Positions 1-9,250 are shown, numbered from the stretch's first letter. The stretch: DNA of 64,000 nucleotides from Candidatus Thiosymbion ectosymbiont of Catanema sp. Cochon2018 (GCA_011392765.1 WYCW01000002.1:94917-158916); one strand, 5' to 3'. Numbers and translations: made by a program. Notes: a model not told the origin generated them from the letters alone.

Positions 1-2
1 TG

Positions 3-2093
3 AACGACTATACCCTCACGGCCGAACAGGCGCGGCAAAGCGGACTCGTTCACGAAGTAGTCCCCGATGCAGCGGCGGCAAAAAAGCGCGCGCTGCAAAT
101 GGCCGCATGGCTGGCCGGCTTCCCATCCATGGGCGTGAAGGCTACCCTCGACTTGATGCGACCGCCGCTCGATGAGGCACGCTTGGCCAGGGAATGCGTT
201 GGATTGGCCCGCTGCATTACCCAGGGCAACGCATTCGATTCCGGTTGGCAGATACCGGCGCGATATATGGATGACACACTGCTTGCAGGGATGGCATCGC
301 CGTCGGACACTTATCCGGCAGGGGGTGTATCCATCCCGGGCTCTCCGGTATCCATGACCCCCACGAGAAATCATCAGGTCGCAACACCGCAGTATTTCCC
401 TCCAGGCACGAACGTTGGGAGACCCGCCAATCGATCACGCAACGTGGGTATCCACGCCATGGAGCTGTATTTTCCCAACTTCATGGTCCACCAAAGCGAC
501 ATGGAAAAGCGCGATGGCGTAGAAGGCAAGTACACGGTGGGTTTGCTTCAGGAGGCCATTACCTTTTGCGGTGACGATGAGGATGCGGTTTCCATGGCAA
601 TGACGGTCGTTTTGCGTCTGATGAAACGCCATAGGATCGGATGGGACCGGATCGGACGCCTCGAGGTCGGCACTGAAAGTCTTGTGGATCGCAGCAAGAG
701 TATCAAGACGCACTTGATGGAACTGTTCGAAAGCCACGGACAATGCGACATCGAAGGGGTCGATACCTATACCGCCTGCTACGGTGGCACGGCCGCCCTC
801 TTCAATACGGTGGCCTGGTGTCAGAGCGATGCCTGGGATGGCCGCTTCGGTATCGTCATTGCCGTCGATATCGCCGATCTCAGTGAGAAATACGCCTTCT
901 TAAACGGCGCCGGCGCCGTGGCCATGCTGATAGGTCCCGATGCCCCCGTCGTGATGCTGCCCGAACGCGGCAGCCACATGATCCATAACTGGGATTTCTA
1001 CAAACCGGTCGGGTGGAAGGAGTCCTTCCCGATAATGCCCGACGGTCAGCATACCGTCGAGGTCTACATGGATTGCCTGACCGGTTGCCAGAAGGCCCTC
1101 ACCGCACGGCTCGGAGGTATGAATCTGCTAAGGCACGACGATTACTTTGCATTCCATTCCACCGGCAGTTATCTTGCCAAGCGCGGGTTCGAGCGTCTTG
1201 CAAGGAATGTCGAACCGGATCTGTCGCGCGAGGAACTGCAAGCCCTGTACCAACAGAAAGTCTATCCCGGCACCCTGCTCACAAGACAGCTCGGTTCTAC
1301 CTACACGGCGTCCGTCTATATCGCCCTCTATTCACTGTTTCTCCACCGGTTCGACGCCATTGCCGGAAAAACCATCTGCGTCTATTCATACGGCGGCGGT
1401 TCCGCGTCATCCCTCTACCGGCTGCGGGTGATGCGTCCGCCTGTCATCAATCGGGCCATCCCCGAACAATTAGAAAGGCGTGTGCGCCTCGATTCGCAGC
1501 AGTATCCGGCCCTTGCCGATCGGTATTCTTCTGCTTACGGTCGTTTCGATTTTGTCCCGGATGATCGCGGTGACCGTCAGGCGGATACCTTCTATCTCGA
1601 ACGAGTCGATGAATGGGGGCGACGTTTCTATACCGATGTATCCCAGGTAGAAGCCAATTTCCTCCCGGAGCAACCATCGGCATCCGTCGAGTTCGCCGGG
1701 GAGTCGAAGGAGATGCTATCCGAGTCGGATGGGTCACCCGCGTCTGTGTCGAGCGATTTCGTCGAGGAGTTGAAAAGGGTATCCCCCGAAAAACAACGGG
1801 ATCATTTGAGCATCCATATTCAATCCGAGCTCAACAAGTTACTTGGTTTCGGACCCGGAGAATCCATCGATTTCCACAAGGGATTTTTCGATTTGGGGAT
1901 GGATTCATTGATGGTGGTGGAATTGGGAGATCGTTTGAAAACCAGTCTGGGATGCGCGCTGCCATCCACACTGTTGTTCAAATATCCCACGCTCGAGGCA
2001 TTGCTGGATCACATCTTGCGGGAGGTCCTGGGTTTGGACTCTGCGCCAAAACCCGCGGTCGGGAACCCACCGATGGTCGATGAGGCTGATTAG
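3..2093 (+). CDS. Enoyl-CoA hydratase / HMG-CoA synthase / ACP fusion (5' partial)
   Basis: The frame is open from base 3, so the N-terminus lies outside the window. The first ~80 residues read as the C-terminal half of a crotonase (LTAEQARQSGLVHEVVP). A linker leads to an HMG-CoA synthase from about nt 438 to 1440. The protein ends in an acyl carrier protein with the phosphopantetheine serine in GMDSL (codon 1905). The expected HMGS catalytic residues are visible: Glu (675), Cys in TACYGG (777) and His in FHSTG (1155). The Glu-Cys spacing of 34 equals that of the human enzyme. The HMGS resembles eukaryotic and mevalonate-pathway synthases more than PksG-type enzymes. Known family role: HMGS with hydratases adds an acetyl-derived beta-branch to a polyketide. 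ECH, HMGS and ACP are usually separate proteins, so this fusion is unusual. Pathway assignment is inference. Confidence 0.85.
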   Translation, partial: NDYTLTAEQARQSGLVHEVVPDAAAAKKRALQMAAWLAGFPSMGVKATLDLMRPPLDEARLARECVGLARCITQGNAFDSGWQIPARYMDDTLLAGMASPSDTYPAGGVSIPGSPVSMTPTRNHQVATPQYFPPGTNVGRPANRSRNVGIHAMELYFPNFMVHQSDMEKRDGVEGKYTVGLLQEAITFCGDDEDAVSMAMTVVLRLMKRHRIGWDRIGRLEVGTESLVDRSKSIKTHLMELFESHGQCDIEGVDTYTACYGGTAALFNTVAWCQSDAWDGRFGIVIAVDIADLSEKYAFLNGAGAVAMLIGPDAPVVMLPERGSHMIHNWDFYKPVGWKESFPIMPDGQHTVEVYMDCLTGCQKALTARLGGMNLLRHDDYFAFHSTGSYLAKRGFERLARNVEPDLSREELQALYQQKVYPGTLLTRQLGSTYTASVYIALYSLFLHRFDAIAGKTICVYSYGGGSASSLYRLRVMRPPVINRAIPEQLERRVRLDSQQYPALADRYSSAYGRFDFVPDDRGDRQADTFYLERVDEWGRRFYTDVSQVEANFLPEQPSASVEFAGESKEMLSESDGSPASVSSDFVEELKRVSPEKQRDHLSIHIQSELNKLLGFGPGESIDFHKGFFDLGMDSLMVVELGDRLKTSLGCALPSTLLFKYPTLEALLDHILREVLGLDSAPKPAVGNPPMVDEAD

Positions 2094-2151
2094 GGCGATG
2101 TTGTCGGGTTCGACATGATCTTGCTAAATTCGAGCCGCTGGAGAAAACGAT

Positions 2152-2952
2152 ATGGCAACCTTCACCGCACTATCTTCCCATTATAGGGACAAGTCCTTAG
2201 TACACGCCACCGAAGGTGAGAAATTGATCGATTTGTTACCGATTTCCGCGGCATCCGATATCCTCGACGTAGGCTGTGGAACAGGAAATCTCACCGCAAA
2301 ATTAAGGAAAAAGACCAAGGGCAGGGTCATCGGAATGGACCCGTCCGCCGGCATGATCCGACAGGCCCGCTCCTTTTACCCGGAAGAGGGTATCGAATTT
2401 CATGTTGTTGCCGTTGACCGGATGCCATTCTCCAATGAGTTCGATATTGTTTTTTGCAATTGCGTCTTTCACTGGTTCAAGGAACCATTAGCTACATTGA
2501 ACCTTTTCAGGAAGGCGCTGCGATCATCCGGAAAGGTCGCTATGCAAGTGGCGGCCACCACTGAATATTGCCCGAATTTTATCAGCGCCATCGAATATTG
2601 TCGAAGATCGGATGATATTGATGACCTGTTTTCCGGCTTCCGGTTACCATGGTTTCTTCTTGAAACGACAGATGAATACCGGGAGTTGTTCGAGCGGGCA
2701 GGATTCACGGTGCCCATATGTTACATGGACGAAGTACATCGCTTCTATTCCCCGGCCCAGGTATTTGATATATTCAACTGCGGCGCCTCTGTCGCATATT
2801 TGAATCAGGAATATTTTGCCGCTGCTCTCCCTGATGGATTTGCGGATAAGGTACCGGCGGGGGTGAAAGAATCGTTCAATAATCAAGCAAATGAGAAGGG
2901 TGAGGTCGACTTGATGTTTTATCGGGTTTATGTTATTGCGGAAAAGGGTTGA
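2152..2952 (+). CDS. Class I SAM-dependent methyltransferase
   Basis: This 266-residue protein has a clear SAM-binding motif I, ILDVGCGTGNLTAKL, near residues 37-51. An acidic residue follows at the end of beta-2 (IGMDPSAGM), and motif IV-like FDIVFCNCVFHWF lies near residues 98-110. The layout is that of the Methyltransf_11/25 and BioC-like group, of usual length. A purine-rich stretch (GGAGAAAA) precedes the ATG. It starts 58 bp after the ECH-HMGS-ACP gene on the same strand, so it probably belongs to the same biosynthetic operon as an O-, N- or C-methyltransferase tailoring enzyme. The substrate cannot be read from the sequence. A BioC role in biotin synthesis is possible, but no other bio gene is present. 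Confidence 0.8.
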   Translation: MATFTALSSHYRDKSLVHATEGEKLIDLLPISAASDILDVGCGTGNLTAKLRKKTKGRVIGMDPSAGMIRQARSFYPEEGIEFHVVAVDRMPFSNEFDIVFCNCVFHWFKEPLATLNLFRKALRSSGKVAMQVAATTEYCPNFISAIEYCRRSDDIDDLFSGFRLPWFLLETTDEYRELFERAGFTVPICYMDEVHRFYSPAQVFDIFNCGASVAYLNQEYFAAALPDGFADKVPAGVKESFNNQANEKGEVDLMFYRVYVIAEKG

Positions 2953-2977
2953 AGTGAAATAAAGATCCCTCCCTTCG

Positions 2978-3093
2978 GGCAACCGTTCAGCTCCCTTCTC
3001 GACCCTGATCCCGGAAATCGGAAATGGCGCGGATTTTGGTGATTTGTAGAGAACGCCCTCTGTGGCGTTCCGCAACCCCCTCGTGGTGTTCCG
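2978..3093 (+). repeat. Fragments of two dispersed repeats upstream of the NRPS remnant
   Basis: Bases 2978-3015 resemble one arm of the CAACCGTTCAGC palindrome family (fuller copies at 56860-56959 and 60042-60144). Bases 3027-3093 resemble 26104-26170, sharing the GGTGAT and GTGGCGTTCCG blocks. Both copies of the second repeat lie just upstream of a coding region. Confidence 0.5.
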
Positions 3094-3482
3094 GCCTATC
3101 GTGGAGGGTAAAAATATGAATGATGCCGTTGCAATAAAGGATCTCTCCGGCGCACAAAAGCGCGCGCTTCCGGAACGCTTGTTGGTTGAAAAGGCGGGCC
3201 GGGAAAAGACCTCACACCCTCTATCCTATGGCCAGCAAGCCCTCTGGTTCCTGTATCAGGACGCCCCCGAGAACCCAGCTTACAACATAGCCGCGGTCTT
3301 TCGCATTCTCTCCCCGGTCGAGGTGCCAGCCCTGCGGGCTACATTTCAGACCCTGATCGCCCGTCATGCCTCCCTGCGCAGCACCTTTGCGCACCGGGAC
3401 GGCTAACCGGTCCGGATCGTCCACGGCCACCAGGCGCTCTATTTCGAGGCGATCGACGCCACCACGGATACCGAGGAGGAAC

Positions 3483-5015
3483 GTAACTATTCAGGACCCC
3501 TTGCCAACCGTGAGGTTCCCTGTATAGGCTAGCCCCATGCCTGAACAGCACGTCTTAACCCATTCTCCCGACAGCCCTGCTAACGAGCTTGAACGCCTGC
3601 GCGGGCTGGTTGTCGAGCGAGCGGCGCTCATTGTGGAACTGCGCGAGCGTATCCATGAACTGGAAGCGCACATCCAAACACTCGAAGCACGCTTGGCCCA
3701 GGATAGCCACAACTCCAGCAAACCGCCCTCTTCGGACCCGCCGTACAAAAAGCCACCGCCGCGCTCGCGGCGACAACCGAGCGGGCGTCGGGCGGGAGGC
3801 CAACCCGGTCGGGATGGGGCCACCCGTCGCTTGGTCGAGGAGCCTGACCAGTGCGTCATTATCCCGTTGACCGGCACCTGTGCCTGTGGGCGCTGCCGTG
3901 CACAAATCGCCACCGAGGTGCTGCCGGAACGGCGTCAAGTCGTCGAGGTCGTGATCCAACATGAGGTTACCGAATACCGCATCGTGAGTGGAACCTGTGC
4001 CTGCGGGCAGGTGCCGCGTAGCGCCTTCCCGGAAGGGGTCACGGCCTCGATCCAATATGGACCGGGGGTATCGGCACTGGCGGTGTACCTGACCCAATAC
4101 CAACTCCTGCCTTCCCAACGCACCGCCGAGTTGCTCCATGAACTGGCCGGGATTGCGATTTCGCCCGGCACCCTCCAGCGCGCCGTCATGGCGGCTGCGA
4201 CCCACCTGGAGGCGCCGGTGGCGGCAATTCAGGGCGCACTGGTCACGTCGCCGGTGGCCCATGCCGATGAGACCGGCGTGCGCGTAGATGGCACCTTGTA
4301 CTGGCTGCACGTGCTCAGTACCGCACACCTGACGGCTTATTTTCCGCATCCCAAACGTGGGGCCGAAGCCTTAGACGCCTGCGGTCTGCTGGAACAGTTC
4401 ATCGGCGTGCTGGTCCACGACCACTGGTCGGCCTACCAGCGTTACCAATGCGTGCACGCCTTCTGCAATGCCCATCATCTGCGCGAGCTGACGGCCATTG
4501 CCGAGATGGCCCCGGACCAGCATTGGGCCACGGAGATGAGCGCCCTGTTGTGTGAGGCCAACACCCACGTCACTGAGGCCCGCGCACAGGGCTTGACAAC
4601 GCTGCCCGCCACCGACATCGAGCACTTGCACGCTCGCTACGACGCTATCCTCAACCAAGCCGAAGCCCTCAACCCGCGCCGTCCCCGGCGCCCCGGCACC
4701 CGCGGGCGGGTTAAGCAATCCCCCGCCTACAACCTCATTGCACGCCTGTGCGCACACCGCGATCAGGTCCTACGCTTCGTCACCGACCTGCGGGTTCCCT
4801 TCGATAATAATCAAGCCGAACGCGACATCCGCATGCCTAAGCTCAAGCACAAAGTCTCCGGCGGCTTCCGATCCGTGACCGGGGTGGAGGCCTTCGCAAC
4901 CATCCGTTCCTACCTCTCGACCCTCCGCAAACAGTCCATCAACCTCTTCAGGTCCCTTGTCCTGACGTTCCAGGGCAGCCCGCCGATGCCTCGCTTGGGG
5001 TAGCTGAATAGTTAC
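3483..5015 (+). mobile_element. IS66-family insertion sequence (single transposase gene)
   Basis: The element is 1533 bp with terminal inverted repeats GTAACTATTCAG (3483-3494) and CTGAATAGTTAC (5004-5015). It is flanked by a perfect 8-bp direct repeat GGAGGAAC (3475-3482 and 5016-5023). IS66 elements characteristically begin GTAA and duplicate 8 bp. There are no tnpA/tnpB accessory genes, as in the ISBst12-like subgroup. The intact repeats and duplication point to a recent insertion. Confidence 0.95.
3537..5003 (+). CDS. IS66 family transposase (TnpC type)
   Basis: This 488-residue DDE transposase nearly fills the element. The N-terminus has a leucine-rich coiled coil (ERLRGLVVERAALIVELRER) followed by the family signature NSSKPPSSDPP near residue 60. 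A cysteine-rich zinc-finger region (CACGRCRAQ) follows. Acidic catalytic candidates are in HADETGV, VHDHWSAY and the family-typical FDNNQAERDIR block near residue 423, followed by KHKVSGGF. The reading frame is intact from an ATG 54 bp inside the left inverted repeat to a stop just before the right one, so the enzyme is probably active. Confidence 0.95.
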   Translation: MPEQHVLTHSPDSPANELERLRGLVVERAALIVELRERIHELEAHIQTLEARLAQDSHNSSKPPSSDPPYKKPPPRSRRQPSGRRAGGQPGRDGATRRLVEEPDQCVIIPLTGTCACGRCRAQIATEVLPERRQVVEVVIQHEVTEYRIVSGTCACGQVPRSAFPEGVTASIQYGPGVSALAVYLTQYQLLPSQRTAELLHELAGIAISPGTLQRAVMAAATHLEAPVAAIQGALVTSPVAHADETGVRVDGTLYWLHVLSTAHLTAYFPHPKRGAEALDACGLLEQFIGVLVHDHWSAYQRYQCVHAFCNAHHLRELTAIAEMAPDQHWATEMSALLCEANTHVTEARAQGLTTLPATDIEHLHARYDAILNQAEALNPRRPRRPGTRGRVKQSPAYNLIARLCAHRDQVLRFVTDLRVPFDNNQAERDIRMPKLKHKVSGGFRSVTGVEAFATIRSYLSTLRKQSINLFRSLVLTFQGSPPMPRLG

Positions 5016-5281
5016 GGAGGAACTTAAATCTCGGGTCGCCGCGGCCTACCGGCGACCCTTCGACCTGGAACAGGGCCCGTTGCTGCGCGTCGGTCTGTTC
5101 ACCCGCGGGCCGCAAGACCATGTCCTCATGATCGCGATGCATCACATCGTCACCGATGGCAGGTCCCGGTGGACGTTGCTGTCGGAGTTATTGACGCTCT
5201 ATGCCGATAGAAAGGGGGGCCAAAAGGCCGGGGACCAAAAGACCGATCGGGCGACGCCATTGCCCCCCTTGCAGTGGCAAC

Positions 5282-7258
5282 ATGGCGGATGCCACCCAGG
5301 ATTGGCTCTATGAGATCGAGTGGCAATCCCGACCACATCCGTCGACTTCCCCAATCCAATCGCCAGGTCATTGGTTGATCTTTGCTGACCAAGCTGGCAT
5401 GGGGGAGGAGCTGGCTGAAAGCCTGGAGGCATTAGGGAATACCTGCCTCCTGGTTTATGCGGATGTCGGGGCACCCCCTGCGGGTACCCGACTCGACGAA
5501 CAAGGTCGAACCGGGCACCCGCAAGGGATGCCCCACCAGCAATCGACAGCTGGGGGGAAAGACAACCTATGGTACGTCGATCCCGCCAAACCCACCGACT
5601 TCGAGCGCCTCTTCGCCGACGCTTTCCAGGCGGAAACGTCGCCGTTACGGGGCATCATTCACCTGTGGAGTCTGGATGCGCCCGATGCCCCCGAATTGAC
5701 AGCTGAGGCCCTGTCCGAGGCCCAGGTCCTCGGTTGCGGCAGTGTGCTCCATCTATTGCAGGGCGAGATCAGACAGAACCTATCCGCAAAACTATGGCTG
5801 GTGACCCGCAAGGCCGTGGGCATCGAACAAGACCAGGATTCCCTGGCTATCGCCCAGCCGCCTTTATGGGGATTAGGTAAGGTCATTGCCCAGGAACATC
5901 CGGAGCGCTGGGGCGGGCTGATCGATGGCCCGACGGTTGCCGATCTAGTGGCTGAAATTGCCTCCGAAGACAAGGAAGATCAGGTGGTTTATCGGGCTGG
6001 AAAACGGTATGTCGCCCGTTTGGTGAAGAGCAAAGTGGCTCTAGCGGATGGTGGCGTGCTATCACAGTCCCCATTACAACCGGACCACAGTTATCTGATT
6101 ACCGGTGGTCTGGGTGCCCTGGGACTTAAGATCGCCCATTGGATGGTCGATGAGGGAGCCCGGCAGCTGGTCCTGACAGGCCGACGCGGACCTTCCGCTG
6201 AAGCCCAAGCGGTTGTGCGGCAACTGGAGGAAATGGGCGCCGAGGTCCTGGTGGTCAGCACTGATATTTCCGATCGAGCCCAGGTGGCCCGTTTGTTGGC
6301 GGAGATGGATGAAAAGATGCCGCCGCTCAAGGGCATTATCCACGCCGCCGGGATCCTGGATGATGGCGTGCTGGCGCAGCAGGATAGGGCGCGTTTCGAG
6401 CAGGTGATGGCCCCCAAGATAGTCGGTAGCTGGATTCTCCACACCCTGACGCAGGATCGGCCACTGGACTTCTTCGTGTGTTTTTCCTCGCTGGCGTCCT
6501 TGATCGGCTCGCCCGGTCAGAGCAATTACGCCGCCGCCAATGCCTTCATGGATGCCCTGGCCCATCACCGGCACGTCCTAGGACTGCCGGCCTTGAGCAT
6601 CAACTGGGGGGCCTGGGCGAAGATCGGGCTCGCCGCCAAGATGGACAGACAACAGCGAGACCGTTTGTTGGCGATGGGCATCGATAGTATCGACCCGAAA
6701 CAGGGAATCGCCATCTTAAGCGAATTGATGGGGAAACCTAAGGCCGTTCAGGTGGGCGTCTCTCCCATGGACTGGCCGCGCTTCCTGAAACAATTTTCGG
6801 TGGTGCCGGCCTTTTTGTCCGAGCTGTCTCGATCTCTCCCGGCTCGACCCTCGATGCCTGCCGATTTTATCGGGGAACTGAAAAAGCTACCGCCTGAAAG
6901 GCAAAAAGATTATGTGACCGCGCATATTCGATCCGAGCTCAATCGGATATTGGGTTTCGATCCCTCACAACCACTGGATTCCCAAACAGGATTTTCCGAT
7001 CTCGGGATGGATTCATTGATGACAGTGGAATTCAAGGCGCGTTTGGAAGCCAGGCTCGAACATAGATTATCCATAGAGTCTATGTTCAACTATTCCACGC
7101 TGGATTCGTTGGTAAACCATGTCGCCACTGAAGTATTGGCTCTGGAGCCGCCGAAAGAATCTGTTGCCGGTTTCAGGCAGGCGGAAGATGAATCCCAACA
7201 AAAGACTTTGAACAAATTCAACCACTATGGACTGAAAGTCCATAGAATGGCGGGCTAA
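5282..7258 (+). CDS. Polyketide ketoreductase-ACP protein (KR-ACP)
   Basis: From this ATG (658 residues) the protein begins with the LYEIEW linker that normally precedes the structural half of a PKS ketoreductase. Another in-frame ATG at 5201 would add 27 residues of non-domain sequence. The catalytic half has the NADPH motif TGGLGALG (residues 274-281), LDD at 359-361 (the signature of B-type KRs, which give a D-configured hydroxyl) and the catalytic region SSLASL..Tyr416-AAAN. A C-terminal ACP carries its serine in GMDSL (codon 7013) and closely resembles the ACP of the HMGS fusion. There is no KS or AT. The upstream junction is a condensation-domain pseudogene in another frame, so this is probably the surviving tail of a larger megasynthase. 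Its last 12 residues run into a hairpin array. Confidence 0.85.
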   Translation: MADATQDWLYEIEWQSRPHPSTSPIQSPGHWLIFADQAGMGEELAESLEALGNTCLLVYADVGAPPAGTRLDEQGRTGHPQGMPHQQSTAGGKDNLWYVDPAKPTDFERLFADAFQAETSPLRGIIHLWSLDAPDAPELTAEALSEAQVLGCGSVLHLLQGEIRQNLSAKLWLVTRKAVGIEQDQDSLAIAQPPLWGLGKVIAQEHPERWGGLIDGPTVADLVAEIASEDKEDQVVYRAGKRYVARLVKSKVALADGGVLSQSPLQPDHSYLITGGLGALGLKIAHWMVDEGARQLVLTGRRGPSAEAQAVVRQLEEMGAEVLVVSTDISDRAQVARLLAEMDEKMPPLKGIIHAAGILDDGVLAQQDRARFEQVMAPKIVGSWILHTLTQDRPLDFFVCFSSLASLIGSPGQSNYAAANAFMDALAHHRHVLGLPALSINWGAWAKIGLAAKMDRQQRDRLLAMGIDSIDPKQGIAILSELMGKPKAVQVGVSPMDWPRFLKQFSVVPAFLSELSRSLPARPSMPADFIGELKKLPPERQKDYVTAHIRSELNRILGFDPSQPLDSQTGFSDLGMDSLMTVEFKARLEARLEHRLSIESMFNYSTLDSLVNHVATEVLALEPPKESVAGFRQAEDESQQKTLNKFNHYGLKVHRMAG

Positions 7259-7370
7259 AGCCCTTTGCGACTGAAAGTCGCTGATCTAAGGTGTCGCTGC
7301 GCGACGTTCTTAATTTTTTAGAGAGCTTTCCTTCGGAAAGACATTACTAAAAGTCTTGCACTAAAGTGCA
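7225..7370. repeat. Array of six small hairpins
   Basis: Six perfect short palindromes follow one another: CTATGGACT-GAA-AGTCCATAG (7225-7245), GGGCT-AA-AGCCC (7252-7263), GCGACT-GAA-AGTCGC (7267-7281), GTCGC-TGC-GCGAC (7293-7305), CTTTCC-TTC-GGAAAG (7326-7340) and TGCACT-AA-AGTGCA (7357-7370). The stems differ, while four of the six share an ACT/GCT..AGT/AGC loop-closing pattern. The first overlaps the end of the KR-ACP gene. It could act as a terminator or RNA-stability region; its origin is unknown. Confidence 0.75.
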
Positions 7371-7571
7371 TAGTTTTTACTAACGTATTGGGACAATAAA
7401 ATAACAAGTTATAGCGAGGCAGGTTGGGCAAAGGGCGTAGGATGCGGTGAGGGTGGTGGTTCTGAGCTTGCCGGCCAGTGCACGCCCTCTCCGCGCGAAC
7501 CGCATCAATGGATGGCCCGTGCCCAACACCCACAAATTACGTTTTCCCTGAACAAAGGAGTGATTTCGGCT

Positions 7572-7693
7572 ATGAAGACGAGTGTTGTCAATATCGATCC
7601 GGAGGTAATGAGCGGTACCCCCGTCTTTAGAGGTACTCGCGTACCCATACAGCACTTGGTAGTATTCCAATTTTGTTTCTCAGGGTTCAAATA
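7572..7693 (+). pseudogene. Truncated DUF433-family protein (antitoxin-like)
   Basis: The 40-residue frame starts MKTSVVNIDPEVMSGTPVFRGTRVPIQHL, the typical N-terminus of DUF433 proteins (about 75 residues, often paired with a PIN-like toxin). It has AAGGAG upstream. Homology stops after the PIQHL block and the rest (VVFQFCFSGFK) is unrelated, so the C-terminal half is missing. Directly after it, frame 1 around 7699-7859 reads ANQYFVLREQQNYN...EEFEQQ-like residues ending at TGA 7859. I do not recognise that fragment and it has no clear start. Confidence 0.7.
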
Positions 7694-7890
7694 GACATGC
7701 TAATCAATACTTTGTACTTCGGGAACAACAGAATTACAATACCACCGAATCGCTCGATATCCGTCCCGGTGAAGTCTGTGCCCTCCTGCACGGGCAGTTA
7801 CCCGAGGAGTGTACCGATGAGTTCGAGCAGCAACTCCTCAAGACAGGGATACCGCTATGAATCTGAGACAAATTCTTTGCGTGTGGATGA

Positions 7891-8481
7891 ATGATGCAAC
7901 CAGCAACCCAACCAACCCTCTATGAGTCCCTGGAAGCTCTGCCGGAAGGAGTGACCGGGGAAATCCTGAACGGACAACTCTATACTCAATCACGGCCCTC
8001 CAAACGTCATGCCTATGTTGCTTCCCGTATTGATCGTTCGATTGGACGTGGTTATGGCGATGGTATTGACGGTCCTGGTGGTTGGTGGATCTTTGCTGAG
8101 CCGGAGATCCACTTCGTGCGTAATGTCGAGGTGGTGGTGCCGGATCTGGCTGGCTGGCGGCGAGAGCGCATGCCATCGCTACCGCTGCCGGAAGATCATC
8201 GCTTCGAGGTGGTCCCTGATTGGGTCTGTGAGATCCTATCTCCGTCTACGGCGGGTAAGGACCGTCAGGACAAGATGCCGCTGTATGCTCACTATGAGGT
8301 ACAGTACGCATGGCTAATTGATCCGGTCCAATGCATGTTGGAGGTCTATCGGCTTGACGCCGGTACCTGGATCAAGGTCGGTTATTTCACTGGCAATGAT
8401 CAGGTGACTGCCCCACCATTTGAGGCCATGAGCCTTGATCTGAAAGCCTTTTGGGTTTCCGGACGACCGGTTCTCGTGTGA
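7891..8481 (+). CDS. Uma2 family protein (DUF820, PD-(D/E)XK nuclease fold)
   Basis: This 196-residue protein has the family's hallmark opening PTLYESLEALPEGVTGEILNG. It continues with the WWIFAEPEIHFV and VPDLAGWRRERMP blocks (residues 68-90) and PDWVCEILSPST (109-120), which include acidic residues of the restriction-endonuclease-like core. It ends with YAWLIDP..LEVYRL. A paralogue is at 31924. Uma2 proteins are a large family, expanded in cyanobacteria and some large sulfur bacteria, whose cellular function is not established. The start is the first ATG in the frame with a family-like N-terminus. Confidence 0.9.
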   Translation: MMQPATQPTLYESLEALPEGVTGEILNGQLYTQSRPSKRHAYVASRIDRSIGRGYGDGIDGPGGWWIFAEPEIHFVRNVEVVVPDLAGWRRERMPSLPLPEDHRFEVVPDWVCEILSPSTAGKDRQDKMPLYAHYEVQYAWLIDPVQCMLEVYRLDAGTWIKVGYFTGNDQVTAPPFEAMSLDLKAFWVSGRPVLV

Positions 8482-8674
8482 GTTCGCGAAGGTATATCTA
8501 CAGCTTTTTCGCGGCCCGCCGCTTGGTATGGTCAATTCGTTCATGCTGTTCTCGGCAAGCGTGAGCCGGGCCGTCCGTTGGTAAGCCTCGATCCCGGAAC
8601 GTGAGCCCATCGGTGATCGGATCGAAGCTCGGGCCAAACTCACCGAAGTAAAATCACACGAATGCCATTTCAGG

Positions 8675-9109
8675 GTGGAGTTCCGAAACCTCTACCGAGA
8701 CTATCGCCGGAGTAACGAACTCGTCGTCAAGACCGCGTTTCTGACTCTGCTCTTCAACGATACCCTCTACATCATGGAATCGGAGGCGGAAATCGAGCGC
8801 GGCCATGCGGATCTGACCCTGATCGTGCGCCCGGACAGGCGCCAGTACCAGGTGCTCGATATCCTCATCGAGTTCAAATTCGTTTCCCTCAAAGAAGCCG
8901 GACTCGATGGTAAGATACCGGAAACAACGGATCGTGAGGCCCTGCAGACACTGCCCGCCGTACAAAGCAAACAACGCGAAGCCGAAGCCGGTCTGGCGCG
9001 CTATCGGGCCAGGTTGCAGGCCAAATTCGGCGACCTGCTGTGCCTGCACAGCTTCAGTGTAGTGGCGGTGGGATTCGAGCGCTTGGTGTCTTTATCATCG
9101 GAGTCATAG
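8675..9109 (+). pseudogene. C-terminal fragment of an AAA-ATPase-like / PDDEXK_9 protein
   Basis: The 144-residue frame matches only the last quarter of the protein at 27165. SNELVVKTAFLTLLFNDTLYIMESEAEIERGHADLTLIVRPD and the following nuclease-like strand (VLDILIEFKFVSLKEAGLDGK) are almost identical. The N-terminal ATPase two thirds are absent. The start codon falls inside the homologous region, so this is a truncated copy. Bases 8482-8674 hold no gene I can identify. Confidence 0.85.
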
Positions 9110-9250
9110 GCTCGATCGGGCAGTCCGGCCACCGGTTCCTCCCTTGGCGTTGTAGGATTCCTGAATCCGTGAGGTAAAATTCTCCGGCTTCCATGCTCCG
9201 GAGAAAGTATTACTGGATTTTGAGATCTGATGGGACAGGGCACTTAAACC

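Larger units (their letters stand above)
3116..5313 (+). pseudogene. NRPS condensation-domain remnant, interrupted by IS66
   Basis: The start (MNDAVAIKDLSG, with GGAGGG before the ATG) is a close paralogue of the N-terminus of the intact NRPS at 14768. The frame hits a TAA at 3404-3406 where the paralogue has CAA, so this is a nonsense change. The IS66 element then splits it at 3482/5016. Removing the element and one 8-bp target copy restores the frame exactly (DTEEELKSRVAAAYRRPFDLEQGPLLRVGLF split across the site). The second half carries the HHIVTDG catalytic motif. Similarity to the paralogue is lost near 5240-5270 and the frame ends at 5313, overlapping the KR-ACP gene in another frame. 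It is a hybrid PKS-to-NRPS type condensation domain inactivated three ways. Confidence 0.85.

Noticed and set aside
2152..2952. bioC (malonyl-ACP O-methyltransferase)
   Set aside because: The fold fits, but there is no biotin gene nearby and the context is PKS/NRPS. I kept a general methyltransferase call.
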